The notes beneath the pieces were generated by a model. It was not told the DNA's origin and did not search any database. It was given only the letters and a program-made list of their open reading frames with translations. From an uncultured Lachnospiraceae bacterium (GTDB lineage: Bacteria; Bacillota; Clostridia; Lachnospirales; Lachnospiraceae), in assembly GCA_910585465.1 (NCBI GenBank), contig CAJUEW010000003.1, forward strand, positions 239,113-303,112: DNA of 64,000 nt, read 5' to 3'. Positions 15,358-24,988 of this stretch are shown one piece after another; positions within the stretch are counted from its first letter, which is position 1, and each line of letters starts with the position of its first letter. A program made the translations under genes and the position numbers.

Positions 15358-17598
15358 ATGGAGTTCGTCAATGTCATCGTGGATATTTCCCACGAAAAAC
15401 TGGATCGGATTTTCCAGTACCATGTACCTGAGGCACTGAAGAACCGGCTTCAGATTGGCATGAAGGTGAATATTCCTTTCGGAAAGGGAAACCGTCAGAT
15501 GAAGGGGTATGTGGTCGGATTTTCAGATGAGGCCGATTACCCTCTGGATAAGATAAAGGAACTGTCAGGAATCGTGGAGGGCAGCGTGAAAGCCGAATCT
15601 CAGCTGATTGCCATGGCAGGATGGATACGGGATACTTACGGGTCCACCATGAACCAGGCGTTAAAGACGGTGCTTCCGGTAAAGCAGCAGGTGGTGCAAA
15701 AGCAGAGCAGAAAGCTGATGCTTCAGATTCCCCGGGAAGAGGCAGAGACGCTGCTGGAGGAATATGTGAGAAAGAATTACCGGGCCAAGGCCAGGCTTAT
15801 GGCAGCGCTTCTGGATTGGGATAAGGAAGGTTTGGATTATAAAAAAGCTTCCGAAGGACTGAAGGTCGCTCCATCTGTTATAAAAAGGTTTCAGGAGGAA
15901 GGGATTATTCAGATAAAATCAGAGACCATTTATCGGAATCCCTTTGCAGGCCATTTTAAAAAGAAAGAAGAGAAGATTTTTTTAAATGACGAACAGAAAG
16001 CAGCAGTGGAGGGGATCTGGTCGGATTACAGCCAGGGAATCCGAAGGACGTATCTGCTTTACGGGGTAACCGGGAGCGGAAAGACGGAAGTTTATATGGA
16101 ACTGATTTCCCGTGTAATCGCCGATGGAAAACAGGCGGTTGTACTGATCCCGGAAATTGCCCTGACCTTCCAGACAGTTACCCGTTTTTATGAGAGGTTT
16201 GGGGAACGGGTATCGGTTATGCATTCCAGATTGTCGGACGGTGAACGGTTTGATCAGTTTATGCGCGCAAAGGAAGGCGGCATCGATGTAATGATCGGTC
16301 CCCGCTCTGCGTTGTTTACACCTTTTTCACAAATTGGTGTTATTATTATGGACGAGGAGCATGAAGGCTCCTATAAAAGTGAAAATGTTCCCCGCTATCA
16401 TGCCAGGGAAGCCGCTGTTTTCCGCGCGCAGATGTGCGGCGCATCCGTTGTACTTGGAAGTGCCACTCCGTCTATGGAGAGCTATTACCGGGCTCAGTCA
16501 GGCATCTACGGATTGTACCGTCTGAATAAAAGAATCGGCGGGGCAAGGCTTCCAAAGGTCAGTGTGGTGGATCTTAGAGTAGAGCTGAAGGAAGGAAACC
16601 GCAGTATTTTCAGCAGAAGGCTGATGTCAGCCATGGAGGAAAGGCTTCAGAAAAGGCAGCAGATCATGCTGTTTTTAAACAGGCGGGGACTTTCCGGTTT
16701 TGTATCCTGCCGTTCCTGCGGAAAAGCTATCCAATGTCCCCACTGTGATGTGACATTATCTCTTCACAATGACGGGAGGCTCAAATGTCATTACTGCGGA
16801 TATGAGACAGGACTGCCGCCGGTCTGCCCGGCCTGCGGTTCAAAATATATTTCTGGTTTTCGGGCAGGAACCCAGCAGATAGAGAGGGAGGTAAAACGTA
16901 TCTTTCCCGGAGCAGGAGTGCTTCGGATGGACTACGACACGACCCGGACAAAGGAAAGCTATGAACGGATTCTGACTGCATTCGGCAGAGGAGAGGCAGA
17001 CGTGCTGGTGGGCACCCAGATGATTGTCAAAGGGCATGATTTCCCCAATGTAACACTGGTCGGCGTATTGGCGGCAGATATCTCACTGTATGCTGCGGAT
17101 TACCGGGCATCGGAGCGTACCTTTCAGCTTCTGGCTCAGGCGGCCGGGCGGGCCGGAAGGGGCAGAGAAGCAGGAGAGGCGATCATTCAGACGTATATGC
17201 CGGAGCATTACAGCATCCGGACAGCGTCAAAGCAGGACTATGAAGAATTTTACCGTCAGGAGCTGATGTACCGGAACCTGATGGAATATCCTCCTGTATT
17301 TTCCATGCTTGGCATTTATCTGTCTTCAAAGGATGAAGAGCTTCTGAAAAGGCAGGCGCAGCGGATGGGGGACGGTATCCGGAAAAGAAATGTGAAGAGG
17401 CTTACGGTGGTGGGGCCTGCGGACGCGGCACTGTGCAGGAAAAACGATGTATACCGTAAGGTTATCTATCTGAAGCATGCCCGGGAGGACGTACTTCTCA
17501 ACATAAAAAACGGACTGGAAAAAGAAATGGAAAAAGAGGCTGCTTTATGGCAGAAGCTTTATATACAGTTTGATTATAATCCACTGAATGCATATTGA
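15358..17598 (+). CDS. priA: Primosomal replication restart helicase PriA
   Basis: 746 residues. The N-terminal DNA-binding region is followed by a superfamily 2 helicase core: Walker A GVTGSGKTEVY near 237-247, DEEH box, GSATPSMES, and a late motif GTQMIVKGHDFPNV. Eight cysteines in two zinc clusters sit in the family-specific insertion (CRSCGKAIQCPHC, then CHYCGY and CPACGS). PriA recognises abandoned replication forks and reloads the replicative helicase. GGAAGGAAGAGAGAGG gives the ribosome binding site. It starts 16 bp after murE and is followed by def after 27 bp. Confidence 0.96.
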   Translation: MEFVNVIVDISHEKLDRIFQYHVPEALKNRLQIGMKVNIPFGKGNRQMKGYVVGFSDEADYPLDKIKELSGIVEGSVKAESQLIAMAGWIRDTYGSTMNQALKTVLPVKQQVVQKQSRKLMLQIPREEAETLLEEYVRKNYRAKARLMAALLDWDKEGLDYKKASEGLKVAPSVIKRFQEEGIIQIKSETIYRNPFAGHFKKKEEKIFLNDEQKAAVEGIWSDYSQGIRRTYLLYGVTGSGKTEVYMELISRVIADGKQAVVLIPEIALTFQTVTRFYERFGERVSVMHSRLSDGERFDQFMRAKEGGIDVMIGPRSALFTPFSQIGVIIMDEEHEGSYKSENVPRYHAREAAVFRAQMCGASVVLGSATPSMESYYRAQSGIYGLYRLNKRIGGARLPKVSVVDLRVELKEGNRSIFSRRLMSAMEERLQKRQQIMLFLNRRGLSGFVSCRSCGKAIQCPHCDVTLSLHNDGRLKCHYCGYETGLPPVCPACGSKYISGFRAGTQQIEREVKRIFPGAGVLRMDYDTTRTKESYERILTAFGRGEADVLVGTQMIVKGHDFPNVTLVGVLAADISLYAADYRASERTFQLLAQAAGRAGRGREAGEAIIQTYMPEHYSIRTASKQDYEEFYRQELMYRNLMEYPPVFSMLGIYLSSKDEELLKRQAQRMGDGIRKRNVKRLTVVGPADAALCRKNDVYRKVIYLKHAREDVLLNIKNGLEKEMEKEAALWQKLYIQFDYNPLNAY

Positions 17599-17625
17599 TA
17601 CAAGGATAAGAGTTAGGAGGAAGTT

Positions 17626-18105
17626 ATGGCAATTCGTAATCTGAGATTTGAAGGAGACCCGATTCTCCGTAAAACAAGTAAGGAGGTAAAGGAAATAACA
17701 CCTAAAATCCGGGAGCTGATTGACGATATGCTGGAGACGATGTATGAGGCCAATGGGGTCGGTCTTGCAGCTCCGCAGGTTGGGATTCTGAAAAGAATCG
17801 TGGTCATTGATATCGGAGAAGGTCCTCTGGTGATGATCAATCCGCAGATTATAAAAACAGAAGGCACCCAGACCGGAGACGAAGGGTGTTTAAGCGTACC
17901 GGGGAAGGCCGGCCAGGTGACAAGGCCAAATGAAGTCACGGTCCGCTTTATGGATGAGGATGGAGAATACTATGAGGCGGAGGGAACGGAGCTTCTGGCC
18001 CGGGCGATCTGCCATGAGTGTGATCATTTGGATGGTAAGCTCTATCTTGATTTTGTGGAAGGAGAGCTTCACGATACGGTCACTGAAAGCGATGAGGAGG
18101 AGTAG
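17626..18105 (+). CDS. def: Peptide deformylase
   Basis: 159 residues. All three family motifs are present: GVGLAAPQVG, EGCLSVPG and HECDHLDG near residue 130, the last being the metal-binding HExxH form. It removes the formyl group from nascent N-formylmethionine as peptides leave the ribosome. AGGAGGAAGTT precedes the start. The next gene, fmt, supplies the opposite step and starts 6 bp after the stop, so formylation and deformylation are coupled in one operon. Confidence 0.97.
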   Translation: MAIRNLRFEGDPILRKTSKEVKEITPKIRELIDDMLETMYEANGVGLAAPQVGILKRIVVIDIGEGPLVMINPQIIKTEGTQTGDEGCLSVPGKAGQVTRPNEVTVRFMDEDGEYYEAEGTELLARAICHECDHLDGKLYLDFVEGELHDTVTESDEEE

Positions 18106-18111
18106 CGTCAT

Positions 18112-19050
18112 ATGAACATTATTTTCATGGGAACGCCTGACTTTGCGGTTGGAACGCTGGAAGCTCTGGCAGAGGCAGGACATCAGATTATGCTGGCAGT
18201 GACTCAGCCTGATAAGCCTAAGGGCAGAGGGCATTCTGTGCAGTATACGCCGGTGAAGGAAGCAGCGGTCCGGCTGGGTATTCCTGTCTACCAGCCTCAG
18301 AAAATCCGGAGTGAAGAATCTGTCCGGTATCTGGAGAGTATCGAAGCAGATGTGATCGTGGTGGTGGCATTCGGACAGATGCTCCCGAAAAGTATTCTGG
18401 AGATGAAAAAATACGGCTGTATCAATGTCCATGCTTCCCTGCTTCCCAAATACCGCGGGGCAGCGCCGATTCAGTGGGCCGTTATCAATGGAGAAAAGGA
18501 ATCCGGCGTCACAATCATGCAGATGGATGAGGGACTGGATACCGGGGATATGCTGGCAAAGGTTGTTGTTCCTCTGGATGAAAAGGAGACAGGAGGAAGT
18601 TTATTTGATAAATTGAGTGCTGCCGGAGCAAGGCTGTGTGCAGAGACGCTTGATATGCTGGAGCTTGGCCAGGCAGCGCCGGAAAAGCAGGGAGAATCTC
18701 CCACCGGCTACGCGTCCATGCTGACAAAGGAAATGGGAAAAATTGACTGGACAAAGAGCGCAGTGTCGGTGGAGCGTCTGGTGAGAGGGCTGAATCCATG
18801 GCCCAGCGCCTATACAAAATTAAACGGAAAGAGCCTGAAAATATGGGAGTGCCAGGTTGTTCCGGCAGATGTATCAAAGGGAGTATGCGGTGAAATACTG
18901 GAAGTAACAAAGGATTCCATGATTGTACAGACAGGAGAAGGTGCTTTGGCAGTGAAGACACTGCAGCTTGAAGGGAAGAAACGGATGGATGCAGGAGCAT
19001 TTTTACGGGGTTTTTCTGTGGATAAGGGTACAATTCTGGGAGCAGAATAG
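18112..19050 (+). CDS. fmt: Methionyl-tRNA formyltransferase
   Basis: 312 residues. The N-terminal formyltransferase domain opens with IIFMGTPDFAVGTLEAL and contains the folate and catalytic segment INVHASLLPKYRGAAPIQW followed by GVTIMQMDEGLDTGDML. A smaller C-terminal OB-like domain binds the tRNA acceptor. It transfers a formyl group from 10-formyltetrahydrofolate to initiator Met-tRNA. It starts 6 bp after def, with the GAGGAG motif lying inside the def stop region. Confidence 0.97.
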   Translation: MNIIFMGTPDFAVGTLEALAEAGHQIMLAVTQPDKPKGRGHSVQYTPVKEAAVRLGIPVYQPQKIRSEESVRYLESIEADVIVVVAFGQMLPKSILEMKKYGCINVHASLLPKYRGAAPIQWAVINGEKESGVTIMQMDEGLDTGDMLAKVVVPLDEKETGGSLFDKLSAAGARLCAETLDMLELGQAAPEKQGESPTGYASMLTKEMGKIDWTKSAVSVERLVRGLNPWPSAYTKLNGKSLKIWECQVVPADVSKGVCGEILEVTKDSMIVQTGEGALAVKTLQLEGKKRMDAGAFLRGFSVDKGTILGAE

Positions 19051-19061
19051 GAGGAATTTTT

Positions 19062-19757
19062 ATGTTTGGGTATTTTGATGCAACATATATTCTGGTTTTA
19101 ATCGGTGCGGTTCTGTCCATGTGGGCATCCATGAGAGTAAATTCTACTTATCAGAAATATGCGGGAGTGCGCAGCTATTCCGGGCTGACCGGGGCGGAAG
19201 CGGCTCAGAAAATATTGAACGGCGCGGGAATTTATGATGTGAGAGTTGAACATATCAGCGGAAATCTGACCGATCATTATGATCCAAGAAGCAAAGTTCT
19301 CAGACTGTCGGACAGTGTATATGGATCGGCATCGGTAGCGGCTATTGGAGTGGCGGCCCATGAGTGCGGCCATGCCATTCAGGATGATAAATCCTATGCG
19401 CCTTTAAAAATCCGCAATGCGTTTGTGCCTGTGGCGAATTTTGGAACCAAGGCGGCGTTTCCGATTATCCTTCTGGGACTTTTCTTCGGAAGCTCTTATA
19501 CACTGGTGCAGATAGGGCTTTTATGCTTTGCCTGCGGAACCTTGTTTCAGTTAATCACTCTTCCGGTGGAATTCAACGCCTCTGCAAGAGCAGTGAATAT
19601 TCTGGGCAGTACCCATATGCTTTCAGACCAGGAGCTGAAGCAGACGAGGAAGGTGCTTTCAGCGGCTGCCATGACATATGTGGCCGCTGCGGCTGCGTCG
19701 ATTTTGTCGCTGCTTCGTCTTGTTCTGCTGTTCGGAGGAGGCAGAAGACGTGACTGA
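19062..19757 (+). CDS. YugP-family membrane zinc metallopeptidase
   Basis: 231 residues. A hydrophobic N-terminal segment (about residues 5-22) and two or three further membrane segments after residue 120 flank a zinc site, AAHECGHAIQ, near residue 98-107 (HExxH). The family (YugP, Pfam Zn_peptidase_2) is a conserved integral membrane protease without a well-defined substrate. Its place between fmt and rsmB is common in Clostridia. AGGAGGAATTTTT precedes the start. The last 8 bp overlap the GTG start of rsmB. Confidence 0.85.
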   Translation: MFGYFDATYILVLIGAVLSMWASMRVNSTYQKYAGVRSYSGLTGAEAAQKILNGAGIYDVRVEHISGNLTDHYDPRSKVLRLSDSVYGSASVAAIGVAAHECGHAIQDDKSYAPLKIRNAFVPVANFGTKAAFPIILLGLFFGSSYTLVQIGLLCFACGTLFQLITLPVEFNASARAVNILGSTHMLSDQELKQTRKVLSAAAMTYVAAAAASILSLLRLVLLFGGGRRRD

Positions 19758-21036
19758 CGGGAAAGTAAATGTCAGGGCGATCGCGCTGGAGCTTCTTCTG
19801 GAGATTACAGGACAGAAGGAGTACAGCCATGTAGCTCTGCGCGGCGCTCTGGAAAAATATCAGTATTTGAGTAAGCCGGATCGGGCATTTTTAACCCGGG
19901 TAACAGAGGGGACTGTGGAACGGCTGCCGGAGCTTGATTATATTATCAGCCGGTTTTCCAAAGTTCCGGTGAGCAAAATGAAACCGGTAATCCTCAATCT
20001 TCTGCGGATGTCCGTGTACCAGATGAAATATATGGATCGGATTCCGGATTCCGCAGTCTGCAACGAGGCGGTAAAGCTGGCTCAGAAAAAAGGATTTACG
20101 GGTTTAAAGGGATTTGTAAACGGTGTTTTAAGAAACGCTGCCCGGGAAATGGATACGATTGTTTATCCGAACCTTTCCATTCAGTATTCCATGCCGGAGT
20201 GGATTACAGAGCAGTGGACAGAAGAGTATGGAGCAGAGACTGCCCTTGGAATGCTTAAGAATCAGTATGAGGAAAAACCGGTGACAATCCGGGTGAATCT
20301 GCAGAAAATTACAAGAGAAAAGTTAAAGGAACAATTACAATCCGAAGGAGTCTGTGTGCAGGAGGTAAAGGATGTGGACTGTGCATTGGCAATCTCGGAT
20401 TATGACTATTTACGGGCAATTCCTTCTTTCAGGGAAGGACTTTTTCAGGTACAGGACGTCAGCTCTATGATGGCAGCCCTTATGGCAGAACCGAAGCAGG
20501 GGGATTACTGTATTGATGTCTGCGCCGCTCCCGGGGGGAAAAGTATTCATCTGGCAGAACTGATGCAGGGCACCGGTATGGTGGAGGCCAGAGACCTGAC
20601 CGATTATAAAATAGGGCTGATAAAAGAAAATATAGATCGGATCGGTACGCAGAATATAAGAGCGGTCCGTATGGATGCTACAGTTTTGGATGCGGATTCC
20701 ATCGAAAAGGCGGATGTGGTTCTGGCGGATCTTCCCTGTTCGGGACTGGGTGTGCTGAGCAAAAAGACAGATCTGAAATACCGTATGAGCAGAGAGCAGC
20801 AAAAAGAGCTGGTGATGCTTCAGAGAAAAATTCTAAGTACGGTATGGCAGTATGTAAAGCCGGGAGGAACGCTTATCTACAGTACCTGTACGGTACATAA
20901 GGAAGAAAATGAAGGCAATGCGGCATGGTTTACCCGGCATTATCCCTTTTTGCTGAAGGAACAAAGGCAGATGCTTCCGGGTGTAGATCCATGGGATGGC
21001 TTTTATATCGCAAAACTGGAAAGGGTACAAGGATGA
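19750..21036 (+). CDS. rsmB: 16S rRNA m5C967 methyltransferase
   Basis: 428 residues from a GTG start at 19750. This start is chosen because GGAGGAGGCAGAAGAC precedes it and because the longer frame-open version begins inside yugP with an unlikely low-complexity sequence. The N-terminal NusB-like RNA-binding domain is followed by a SAM-dependent Rossmann domain with CAAPGGKSIHLAEL, the PCSG motif (LADLPCSGLGVLSKK) and the catalytic-cysteine motif YSTCTVHKEENE. It methylates C967 of 16S rRNA. It overlaps yugP at its start and rlmN (ATGA) at its end, indicating translational coupling. Confidence 0.94.
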   Translation: MTDGKVNVRAIALELLLEITGQKEYSHVALRGALEKYQYLSKPDRAFLTRVTEGTVERLPELDYIISRFSKVPVSKMKPVILNLLRMSVYQMKYMDRIPDSAVCNEAVKLAQKKGFTGLKGFVNGVLRNAAREMDTIVYPNLSIQYSMPEWITEQWTEEYGAETALGMLKNQYEEKPVTIRVNLQKITREKLKEQLQSEGVCVQEVKDVDCALAISDYDYLRAIPSFREGLFQVQDVSSMMAALMAEPKQGDYCIDVCAAPGGKSIHLAELMQGTGMVEARDLTDYKIGLIKENIDRIGTQNIRAVRMDATVLDADSIEKADVVLADLPCSGLGVLSKKTDLKYRMSREQQKELVMLQRKILSTVWQYVKPGGTLIYSTCTVHKEENEGNAAWFTRHYPFLLKEQRQMLPGVDPWDGFYIAKLERVQG

Positions 21037-22067
21037 CAGATATCAAATCTCTGACACTGGCAGAGCTGGAGAGAGAAATAGAAGGGTTGGGAGAAAAAAA
21101 ATTCCGGGCGAAACAGATTTATAGCTGGCTGCATGAGAAGCTGGAGGATGATTTTAGCAGAATGACAAATCTGCCGGGAGAGCTGCGGGAAAAGCTGATG
21201 CAGGAGTATGAGCTGACGCGGCTTACCCTTGTCCAGACCCAGCTTTCCAGGCTGGATGGAACATGTAAATTCCTGTTTCGGCTGGCGGATGGGAATGTGA
21301 TTGAAAGTGTGCTGATGAAGTACCATCATGGAAACTCTGTCTGCATTTCCTCCCAGGTAGGCTGCCGTATGGGCTGCCGGTTCTGCGCGTCCACCCTGGA
21401 GGGACTGGAGCGGGGACTGAAGCCGTCGGAAATGCTGGATCAGATCTATCAGATTCAGAAATGGTCAGGGGAACGGGTGCATAATGTGGTGGTTATGGGG
21501 ACCGGAGAGCCATTGGACAACTATGACGCGCTGCTTCGCTTTATTGAGCTTCTGACCTGTGAGGGAGGTCTTCATATCAGCCAGCGCAATGTGACCGTAT
21601 CAACCTGCGGCATTGTACCGAAGATGAGACAGCTTGCGGATGAGAAGCTTCAGATTACACTTGCCCTCTCCCTCCATGCGTCCAGCCAGGAAAAGAGAAA
21701 AAGCCTGATGCCGGTGGCTAACAAATACAGCCTTTCGGAGGTGATAGATGCCTGCAGATATTATTTTGAACAGACCGGAAGGCGGATTACCTTTGAATAC
21801 AGCCTGGTCGGCGGGCTGAATGATACAAAGGAGGATGCAGCCCGTCTTGCTGCTCTGGTAAAATCCCTGAACTGTCATGTGAACCTGATACCGGTTAATC
21901 CGATTAAGGAAAGAAATTATGTGCAGTCCGGAAAGCAGACTATCGTGAATTTCAAAAATAATCTTGAAAAATCAGGAATAAATGTTACTATTAGAAGGGA
22001 AATGGGCCGTGATATTGACGGCGCGTGCGGACAGCTCCGCAAAAGCTACATAGATGCAGAAAAGTGA
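21033..22067 (+). CDS. rlmN: Dual-specificity 23S rRNA / tRNA adenine-C2 methyltransferase, radical SAM
   Basis: 344 residues from the ATG at 21033, which overlaps the rsmB stop as ATGA. The radical SAM motif GCRMGCRFCAS (CxxxCxxC) lies near residue 111-118. GTGEPLDNYD is a SAM-binding region. Late cysteines include the GACGQLR motif, where a cysteine resolves the methyl-protein intermediate. RlmN makes m2A2503 in 23S rRNA and m2A37 in some tRNAs. Length and motifs are standard. Confidence 0.95.
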   Translation: MTDIKSLTLAELEREIEGLGEKKFRAKQIYSWLHEKLEDDFSRMTNLPGELREKLMQEYELTRLTLVQTQLSRLDGTCKFLFRLADGNVIESVLMKYHHGNSVCISSQVGCRMGCRFCASTLEGLERGLKPSEMLDQIYQIQKWSGERVHNVVVMGTGEPLDNYDALLRFIELLTCEGGLHISQRNVTVSTCGIVPKMRQLADEKLQITLALSLHASSQEKRKSLMPVANKYSLSEVIDACRYYFEQTGRRITFEYSLVGGLNDTKEDAARLAALVKSLNCHVNLIPVNPIKERNYVQSGKQTIVNFKNNLEKSGINVTIRREMGRDIDGACGQLRKSYIDAEK

Positions 22068-22078
22068 GGTGAGGACCT

Positions 22079-22807
22079 GTGCAGATATCAGTTGCGATGA
22101 CGGACATTGGACGAAGAAGAAAAGTAAATCAGGACTATGTATATGCGTCCGACCGGCCGGTGGGTAATCTTCCCAACCTGTATATTGTCGCAGACGGAAT
22201 GGGAGGACATAAGGCAGGCGACCTTGCCTCTTCTTATGCTGTACAAAAGGTTGTAGAGGCAGTACAGCGATGTGCCGACACCAGGCCGGCACTGATTCTC
22301 CAGAAGGCCATCCGGTATGCCAATTACAGGCTGTATGAGAAGGCGGGAGAGAGTGAAGATTACTATGGTATGGGAACGACGCTGGTGGCTTTAACTGTTT
22401 ACAGGCATGAAGCTCTGGCAGTGAACATTGGAGACAGCCGTCTGTATGAGGTGACGGCAGATGGAATCCGGCAGATATCGGAGGATCATTCCCTTGTGGC
22501 GGAGCTGGTCCGCAAGGGAGAACTGAGTCCTGGTGAGGCCAGAAACCATCCGGATAAGAATATTATTACAAGGGCACTTGGAATTCAGGAGGAAACAGAG
22601 ATCGACCTGTTTCCGTTTCATGTGGAGCAGGGAAGCAGATGCCTGCTCTGCTCTGACGGGTTGAGCAATATGGTGGAGGATACGGAGCTCTGCAGTCTGA
22701 TTCAGCAGAAAAAGGAGATTTATGAAATTGGCGGAGAGCTGATTTTAAAAGCAAATCAACATGGCGGAACAGATAATATTGCGGTAGTGCTGGTGGAAAT
22801 AGAATAA
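22079..22807 (+). CDS. prpC: PP2C-type serine/threonine phosphatase
   Basis: 242 residues. The GTG start at 22079 is preceded by AGGTGAGGACCT. PP2C metal-binding motifs are visible: VNQDYVY, VADGMGGHKAGD, YGMGTTLVAL, NIGDSRLY, and LLCSDGLSNMVED with a final GGTDNIAVVLVE. It reverses phosphorylation by the adjacent PASTA kinase, a widely conserved pair controlling cell-wall synthesis and growth. It lies 15 bp before prkC. Confidence 0.94.
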   Translation: MQISVAMTDIGRRRKVNQDYVYASDRPVGNLPNLYIVADGMGGHKAGDLASSYAVQKVVEAVQRCADTRPALILQKAIRYANYRLYEKAGESEDYYGMGTTLVALTVYRHEALAVNIGDSRLYEVTADGIRQISEDHSLVAELVRKGELSPGEARNHPDKNIITRALGIQEETEIDLFPFHVEQGSRCLLCSDGLSNMVEDTELCSLIQQKKEIYEIGGELILKANQHGGTDNIAVVLVEIE

Positions 22808-22822
22808 CAGTGAGGTAGGATT

Positions 22823-24988
22823 ATGATTAAAGTGGGAACGATTGTAGGTGACCGCTACGAGATCCTGGAAAAAGTCGGGATGGGCGGAATGGCAGAGGTC
22901 TTCAGAGGAAAAGACCACAAACTCAACCGTTTTATCGCCGTGAAGGTATTGAAAGAGGAATTCCGCGAGAATCAAGGATTTGTAAAAAAATTCAAGGAAG
23001 AGGCGCAGGCTGCGGCGGGACTTGCCCACCCCAATATTGTAAATGTGTATGATGTGGGTGATGAGGATGGAATCTACTATATTGTCATGGAATTAGTAGA
23101 GGGCATTACCTTAAAAAATTATATAGAGAGAAAAGGCCGTCTGACCATCAAGGAGGCAACCAGTATTGCAATACAGGTATCGGCCGGTTTGGAGGTGGCT
23201 CATAACAATCAGATTGTGCACCGTGATATTAAGCCGCAGAATATTATTATTTCCAGAGAGGGGAAGGTCAAGGTCACAGACTTTGGAATTGCAAAGGCAA
23301 CTACGTCCCAGACAACAACCTCCAATGCGATGGGATCTGTACACTATGCTTCTCCGGAACAGGCCAGAGGGGGATATGTGGATCATCGAAGCGACATCTA
23401 TTCTCTTGGAATCGTGCTTTATGAGATGGTAACAGGAAGAGTCCCTTTTGACGGTGAGACGGCAGTTACGGTAGCAGTGAAGCATCTGCAGGAGGATATG
23501 GTTCCGCCAAGCGTTTACTGCAGTGAAATTTCGTACAGTCTGGAGCAGATTATTAAAAAGTGTACGGAAAAGAGTCCGGATCGCAGATATCAGGATATCG
23601 GGGATTTGCTGGCAGATTTAAAACAGTCTCTTCTGGAGCCGGACGGTGATTTTGTGAAAATGGTGGATCTGGATGAACAGGCAAAGACCGTGATTATGAA
23701 CAAAGGAACCACTTCCCGGGTACGGGAGGCCAGAAGGGTAGAGATGGCTCCGGAGGATGAGGATGACGACGATGAGGAGTACGATGACGACGAGGAATAT
23801 GATGACGAATATGAGGATGATGACGAGGAGCTGAGTCCTGCGGTGGAAAGGATTATGACGGTTGCCGGAGTTGCCCTTGCGATGCTTATTGTAGTCATTA
23901 TGCTGTTCCTTGTATCCCGGATGCTTGGACTTGGAAAAGATAAAAGCACCGGGGAGGAGAAAGGACAGCAGACAGAGGAAAGCATTGATCAAGAGGATGG
24001 GGAGAAAGATAAAGAAACAGCAGACAGTAAACCAGAGGACACGAAGGATACCTCCGGCGCGAATACGGTTGTGGTGCCCAGTCTTCTTGGAAATACAATG
24101 ACAGAAGCTAAAATTGTTCTGGATAATATCGGTTTAAGCATTAAACTGAAGGGAAGCAAGGATTCCAGTGAATATACGGCAGGGCAGATTATAGAGCAGA
24201 GTGTGAATGCAAATGAAAGAGTGGATGTGGGAAGCACCATTGATGTCATAATTGCAGGCTCAGGCTCGGGAGGCGGTGTGTCTGCCGGTTCGGGAACGGA
24301 GACAGGAACAGAGAATGAGGAATCAGAGGCAAGAGTCCCGAAGGTACTGGGGGAAACGGAGGCAGATGCCAAAAGAGCACTGGAAGCCGCGGGCCTGAAG
24401 GTAGGTACAGTCACAGAATCCAGCAGCGCAACAGTAGAGAGCGGGAAGGTTATCAGTCAGAGCCTGACCGAGAATTCCAACGTAAAAAAGGGGACAACGA
24501 TCAATCTGGTGATCAGCAGCGGACCGTCCCGGACAAGAGTGACAGATGTTATCGGGCATGAAGTGAGCCGGGCAACGGAGGAACTGCAGGCAGACGGGTT
24601 CCAGGTAGCTGTAAAGGAAGTAAATTCAGATGAAGTAAGAGCCGGTCTGGTGATCAGCAGCAGTCCGGAAAAGGGAACCTATGCAGATCCCGGCAGTACG
24701 GTTACGATAACAGTCAGCAAAGGAAGCGGGGAAATCAGCATTCCTTCTGTCAGTGTAGGCATGACCTACGAGGAAGCGGTGGAAGCACTGGAGGATGCCG
24801 GTTTTCATGGTACGATAAAAAGGGCAAAAGAATACAGCAGTTTTGTAGAGGAAAATTTTGTAACCAGATACCAGCCGTCCGGGAAGGTAGATGCGGGCGG
24901 GACAGTTACCATCTATGTAAGTCTCGGAAACGGAACAGAGGAGGAAGAGTATGAGGAGGAAGGAGTTCCCGGACTTCCGTCAGATTAA
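22823..24988 (+). CDS. prkC: PASTA-domain serine/threonine kinase
   Basis: 721 residues. The kinase domain (1-270) shows the glycine loop VGMGGMAEVFRG, catalytic HRDIKPQNI and DFGIAKA. A very acidic stretch near residues 312-335 is almost entirely Asp, Glu and Tyr. One membrane segment follows at about 347-367 (VAGVALAMLIVVIMLFLVS). Outside are four PASTA repeats that begin near VVVPSLLG, ARVPKVLG, TRVTDVIG and ISIPSVSV, separated by a glycine/serine linker. The extracellular repeats sense muropeptides or lipid II. The acidic juxtamembrane tract is more extreme than is typical. It is co-transcribed with prpC and rsgA. Confidence 0.95.
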   Translation: MIKVGTIVGDRYEILEKVGMGGMAEVFRGKDHKLNRFIAVKVLKEEFRENQGFVKKFKEEAQAAAGLAHPNIVNVYDVGDEDGIYYIVMELVEGITLKNYIERKGRLTIKEATSIAIQVSAGLEVAHNNQIVHRDIKPQNIIISREGKVKVTDFGIAKATTSQTTTSNAMGSVHYASPEQARGGYVDHRSDIYSLGIVLYEMVTGRVPFDGETAVTVAVKHLQEDMVPPSVYCSEISYSLEQIIKKCTEKSPDRRYQDIGDLLADLKQSLLEPDGDFVKMVDLDEQAKTVIMNKGTTSRVREARRVEMAPEDEDDDDEEYDDDEEYDDEYEDDDEELSPAVERIMTVAGVALAMLIVVIMLFLVSRMLGLGKDKSTGEEKGQQTEESIDQEDGEKDKETADSKPEDTKDTSGANTVVVPSLLGNTMTEAKIVLDNIGLSIKLKGSKDSSEYTAGQIIEQSVNANERVDVGSTIDVIIAGSGSGGGVSAGSGTETGTENEESEARVPKVLGETEADAKRALEAAGLKVGTVTESSSATVESGKVISQSLTENSNVKKGTTINLVISSGPSRTRVTDVIGHEVSRATEELQADGFQVAVKEVNSDEVRAGLVISSSPEKGTYADPGSTVTITVSKGSGEISIPSVSVGMTYEEAVEALEDAGFHGTIKRAKEYSSFVEENFVTRYQPSGKVDAGGTVTIYVSLGNGTEEEEYEEEGVPGLPSD

